Shown: positions 62,234-64,000 of the stretch, piece by piece
How the letters are laid out: each line of letters starts with the position of its first letter
Numbering within the stretch: position 1 is the first letter of the stretch
Source: Paraglaciecola marina
GTDB taxonomy: Bacteria > Pseudomonadota > Gammaproteobacteria > Enterobacterales > Alteromonadaceae
Assembly: GCF_004360155.1 (NCBI RefSeq)
Contig: NZ_ML178720.1
Coordinates: 153,078-217,077 of the forward strand
Direction: 5' to 3'
DNA length: 64,000 nucleotides
Position numbers and translations under genes: made by a program
Notes under the pieces: generated by a model
Database searches by the model: none
Seen by the model: the letters and a program-made list of their open reading frames with translations, nothing else
Told to the model about the DNA's origin: nothing

Positions 62234-63022
62234 TTAATTCGCTTTTTTACGAGAAGCCAAAACAGCAAACACATAAAATATACCACTAAAGAGTGCTAAA
62301 ATAAGCACATGCCCTGCAACCGAACCACCCGCATCTAATCCCACCACTTTTAAAGCCAGTTGCGATAAATGATAAGGCGGTAAAAACTCAGCAAAAGACT
62401 GTAAAAACGAAGGCAGCATAGCAATAGGTATCCACAAGCCAGATAGAAACGACATAGGTAAGTACACCATATTAATCACCACAGGTGCGCTTTCAGCTTT
62501 AAGGGATAAACCTAAAGTAAGGCCCAACAAGCAAAATGGTAAACCGCCTAGCACTAAAATTACAGACAACAAACTCACTTGAGACAGGGTTAAACTAATG
62601 TCCGTAAGGCTTGCTGCTATGCCACCTAGACTTAATAGGATCAATACAGAAAACCCCATAGATACAAAAAGGCGACTGATAACTTGTGCCCCACCTGGCA
62701 TAGGTGACGCCGATTTTATGTCTAACCAACCTTGTCCTCTTTCTATTGCTAAGCCCGCACCAAAAGAAAACAAAGCAGGTCCCATTACACCAAATACACC
62801 ATAGGTACATAGCAAATACGTAGCGGCTTGAGGGTTATGACCATTCATCAAAACCCCAAAAAACACGTAGAACAAACCGGGGAATGTAATGGCTGGCAAA
62901 GCAAAAGCTGGGTTACGGATAGACTTAAGCCATTCGAATTTAGTTTCTTGCCAATATACGTTTACGTTTTTGCTGAAAGTCATTGTTTGCTTATTGTCTG
63001 AATGTGATTGAATAGTGTCCAT
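62234..63022 (-). CDS. ABC-2 type exporter permease
   Basis: 262 residues from the ATG with AAGGAG 7 nt upstream; a longer frame overlaps the ATPase gene and is not used. Six membrane spans (about 38-60, 75-100, 120-145, 150-175, 180-205, 235-255) in ABC-2 permease layout (FLPPYHLSQLALKVVG in the last loop). Together with the ATPase it forms a drug- or lipid-type exporter whose substrate is unknown. Confidence 0.9.
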   Translation of the reverse strand: MDTIQSHSDNKQTMTFSKNVNVYWQETKFEWLKSIRNPAFALPAITFPGLFYVFFGVLMNGHNPQAATYLLCTYGVFGVMGPALFSFGAGLAIERGQGWLDIKSASPMPGGAQVISRLFVSMGFSVLILLSLGGIAASLTDISLTLSQVSLLSVILVLGGLPFCLLGLTLGLSLKAESAPVVINMVYLPMSFLSGLWIPIAMLPSFLQSFAEFLPPYHLSQLALKVVGLDAGGSVAGHVLILALFSGIFYVFAVLASRKKAN

Positions 63023-63044
63023 TGGGTTTCTCCTTAAATATGAT

Positions 63045-63929
63045 TTATTGGCTAAGTTGTTTAAAGGCTTCTTCAAGTCCGGCGCGCTCTACCGTGACAT
63101 CCTCTAAATCAGAGTATTGAGCTAATATTTGTTGCAGGCATTGGCTAGTATTACTGGTTTGAACTTCAATGTACTTACCACTTTTAGAACAGTTCACTAC
63201 GCCTTCAAAACCCTCAAACACGGCGGCGTCTAAGTCTGAACAAAAACGGATAGAGGTATGATTAACACTGGCTTTTATTTCTTCGCTGCTGCCTCTTTTT
63301 ACGACCTTGCCATCTTTTAACAGTAAAATTTCGTCTGCCAAGGAGTCGGCTTCTTGCAAATAGTGGGTGGTGAGCACAATAGATGTACCTGCACGTTTAA
63401 GGTCGCGGATGGCCTGCCACATACTTTGTCTAGACTCCATATCCATACCCACACTTGGTTCATCTAAAAACAGTAATTTGGGGTTACCACAAATACTTAA
63501 TGCAAATAACAAACGCTGCTTTTCACCACCCGAGAGCTTTTTAGAGTATCTGTTTTGCATCTTTTCTAAGCCTGCATAGGCAAGTACTTTTTCGTAAGGC
63601 ATGGGGTTAGGGTAATAACTTTGAAAAAGACGAATATGCTCTTTAATTTTTAAAGTTTCAGGTAAGTTAGCCACTTGCAACATAGCGCCAATTAAGCGCT
63701 TAGCCTCAAGTGAGCCAGCCTTAGCATTGAACAGATTCACATCACCCGAATCATGACTAAGACGCCCCAATAGAATATTGATTAAGGTTGTTTTACCCGC
63801 TCCGTTTGCCCCTAAAATTGCGAGTACTTGACCTGCATGTATTTCAAGATCCAAATCCACCACTGCAGGTTTCCCTGAAAAAGATTTGTTTAACCCTTTA
63901 GCAAAGGCAATCATATTTTGTTGAGACAT
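63045..63929 (-). CDS. ABC exporter ATP-binding protein
   Basis: 294 residues. Walker A GANGAGKTT, signature LSGGEKQRL, Walker B LLFLDEPSVGMD and switch histidine in LTTHYLQEAD are all present. A C-terminal 80-residue extension is typical of ABC-2 (DrrA/CcmA-like) ATPases. First gene of a four-gene operon with permease, kinase and regulator; a GGAG ribosome site stands about 8 nt before its ATG. The remaining 70 bp of the window hold its promoter side. Confidence 0.93.
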   Translation of the reverse strand: MSQQNMIAFAKGLNKSFSGKPAVVDLDLEIHAGQVLAILGANGAGKTTLINILLGRLSHDSGDVNLFNAKAGSLEAKRLIGAMLQVANLPETLKIKEHIRLFQSYYPNPMPYEKVLAYAGLEKMQNRYSKKLSGGEKQRLLFALSICGNPKLLFLDEPSVGMDMESRQSMWQAIRDLKRAGTSIVLTTHYLQEADSLADEILLLKDGKVVKRGSSEEIKASVNHTSIRFCSDLDAAVFEGFEGVVNCSKSGKYIEVQTSNTSQCLQQILAQYSDLEDVTVERAGLEEAFKQLSQ

Positions 63930-64000
63930 GTGTGCACTCCGATTACTGTAATTAAGACGTTGTAAATCATGGGGACACTATGAATCACTTCTGCTCAGAC

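Noticed and set aside
1-64000. CRISPR arrays, tRNA or rRNA genes, insertion sequences
   Set aside because: None was recognised by eye; no regular repeat-spacer series, no transposase frame and no tRNA-like sequence was noticed.

Overview
The window reads as an AT-rich chromosome segment of a marine gammaproteobacterium of the order Alteromonadales (Paraglaciecola/Aliiglaciecola/Alteromonas-like). The evidence is the gene order around tolC (nudF-yqiB-cpdA-yqiA-parE, as in Enterobacterales, plus Alteromonadales-type hypotheticals), the EF-P lysylation genes (epmA, efp, epmB), an orphan PEP-CTERM-type TPR lipoprotein, a NaChBac-like channel and several c-di-GMP proteins. This is inference from protein content; no rRNA or tRNA gene was seen.

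Layout. 1-9000: end of a DsrE-family gene, two small membrane proteins, the EF-P modification genes, small lipoprotein and YjfB-like genes, two hypotheticals and parE. 9000-13000: yqiA, cpdA, yqiB, nudF in one direction and tolC in the other. 13100-24000: voltage-gated channel, TPR lipoprotein, DUF3754 protein, DEAD-box helicase, cysG, a diguanylate cyclase with a structured leader, and a decayed 5-oxoprolinase gene. 24000-31000: RND efflux pair, acyltransferase, YigZ and an EamA transporter.

31000-38480 is the most interesting stretch: a peptide-export island. Two very short genes, missed by a normal ORF cut-off, encode peptides with near-identical leaders ending in a double-glycine-type VSGA cleavage site and cysteine-rich cores. 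In one core the cysteines recur exactly every fourth residue. They are followed by a hairpin terminator/attenuator, a protein resembling the glycine-rich-domain-protein-like (GRDP-like) family, a HlyD/CvaA-type adaptor and an ABC exporter with an intact C39 leader peptidase. A TPR/one-transmembrane protein is divergently encoded upstream. The whole looks like a class II microcin or RiPP system; no known tailoring enzyme (radical SAM, LanM, YcaO) is present, so the GRDP-like protein is the only tailoring or immunity candidate in the operon.

38490-54360: YqhD-type alcohol dehydrogenase, a MAPEG/MarR divergent pair with palindromic operators, a PhoD-like phosphatase, chemoreceptor and GGDEF/EAL genes, a HAD phosphatase, a DUF2071 protein, a CobW-family gene fragment and an unusual S9 peptidase-Sel1 fusion with a lipoprotein partner. 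54360-59150 is accessory: a hipBA-like toxin-antitoxin pair with two palindromic operators, then three small genes in one orientation separated by attC-like sites. This is an integron cassette cluster without a visible integrase (CALIN), ending in hairpin-rich non-coding DNA and containing a scrap of a second DUF2071 gene. 59150-64000: an HI0933-type flavoprotein and a four-gene operon for an ABC-2 exporter with a DesK/DesR-like two-component system.
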